A stretch of 6,146 nucleotides of DNA from an uncultured Collinsella sp. GTDB lineage: Bacteria > Actinomycetota > Coriobacteriia > Coriobacteriales > Coriobacteriaceae. The stretch covers positions 1 through 6,146 of the forward strand of contig CABSNX010000121.1 of NCBI GenBank assembly GCA_902479205.1, written 5' to 3'. Below, piece after piece: positions 5,828 to 6,146 of this stretch. The translations under genes were made by a program, and so were the position numbers. Within the stretch, counting starts at the first letter, position 1. Every line of letters begins with the position of its first letter. Below the pieces are notes generated by a model, which was not told the DNA's origin, ran no database searches, and worked only from the letters and a program-made list of their open reading frames with translations.

Positions 5828-6146
5828 CTATTTGCTAGCTTTCGACGAGCCACCGCTCGCCTTTTGATATTCGTCCTTAAAGGCCTTGAACATACCGCGC
5901 GTCTTGCCGAGCTGCTTGCCCAGCGCGCGACTGCCCTTGTCCACGGCGACCGAACCCTTGTCATCGAGCACCTTGGCGCCCTTCTTGACCTTATCGCCCA
6001 CCACGACGCTTGCCTCGGCAGCCTTTGCGGCGGCGCCGCCCGAATACCCGAGCGACTTGACCTCGTCCGAAACGATCATCGCGCCGTCCGCATAGCCGCG
6101 CAGCATCGTCGGCGGCACCTGCGTGTCGCCCACCAACATGCTCGAT
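5828..6146 (-). CDS. Unidentified Lys/Ala-rich protein, C-terminal part (probably 5' partial)
   Basis: I do not recognise this protein. The frame stays open to the right edge (two Ser codons precede the first in-window ATG at 6139), so the true start is probably outside the window; a start at 6139 giving 103 residues cannot be excluded. The visible part begins with a mixed segment (MLVGDTQVPPTMLRGYADGA) that looks like the end of a folded domain. It continues as a Lys/Ala/Gly-rich, probably helical, positively charged tail with repeated DK pairs and ends in Ser/Lys. No membrane helix, signal peptide or catalytic motif is visible. A hairpin terminator follows, and the NodB-domain gene lies downstream on the same strand. 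Confidence 0.6.
   Translation of the reverse strand, partial: SSMLVGDTQVPPTMLRGYADGAMIVSDEVKSLGYSGGAAAKAAEASVVVGDKVKKGAKVLDDKGSVAVDKGSRALGKQLGKTRGMFKAFKDEYQKASGGSSKASK

Overview
The window is GC-rich and tightly packed. It carries two intact minus-strand transport genes, an intact minus-strand cell-envelope gene, and two genes cut by the window edges. Protein style and composition suggest a gut actinobacterium of the class Coriobacteriia (Collinsella/Eggerthella type). This rests on the NRMT-type metal transporter, the acyltransferase-SGNH tail and the divergent NodB-domain protein; it is inference, since there is no rRNA or other marker here.

Layout, left to right. Positions 1-780 (+) are the 3' end of a membrane acyltransferase, covering the last membrane helix, a linker and an extracytoplasmic SGNH-hydrolase domain. 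It converges on a minus-strand operon and is separated from it by an intrinsic terminator (860-894) that serves the operon. The operon (4028 down to 913) holds a 614-residue protein made of PRC-barrel, MgtE-N, paired CBS and an unusual five-helix membrane domain. Eight bases later comes a 420-residue NRAMP-fold transporter with the altered metal site of NRAMP-related magnesium transporters (NRMT). Upstream lies a gene-free stretch (4029-4348) with candidate promoters and a leader that can fold into a three-way junction with competing pairings, one of them to the ribosome binding site. Next, 4349-5755 (-) encodes a membrane-anchored protein with a NodB (polysaccharide deacetylase) domain whose metal-binding residues are mostly replaced. 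A strong hairpin (5777-5806) separates it from the C-terminal part of an unidentified Lys/Ala-rich protein (5828-6146, -), which runs off the right edge.

How the parts may work together: the two operon genes look like one magnesium-handling unit. The first carries the Mg2+-sensing cytosolic modules of MgtE but lacks the recognisable MgtE pore signature, and the second supplies a transport path. The simplest reading is a sensor/gate subunit plus a transporter subunit, perhaps with RNA control in the leader. This pairing is the most interesting content of the window. The flanking genes concern the cell envelope and have no evident functional link to the operon.
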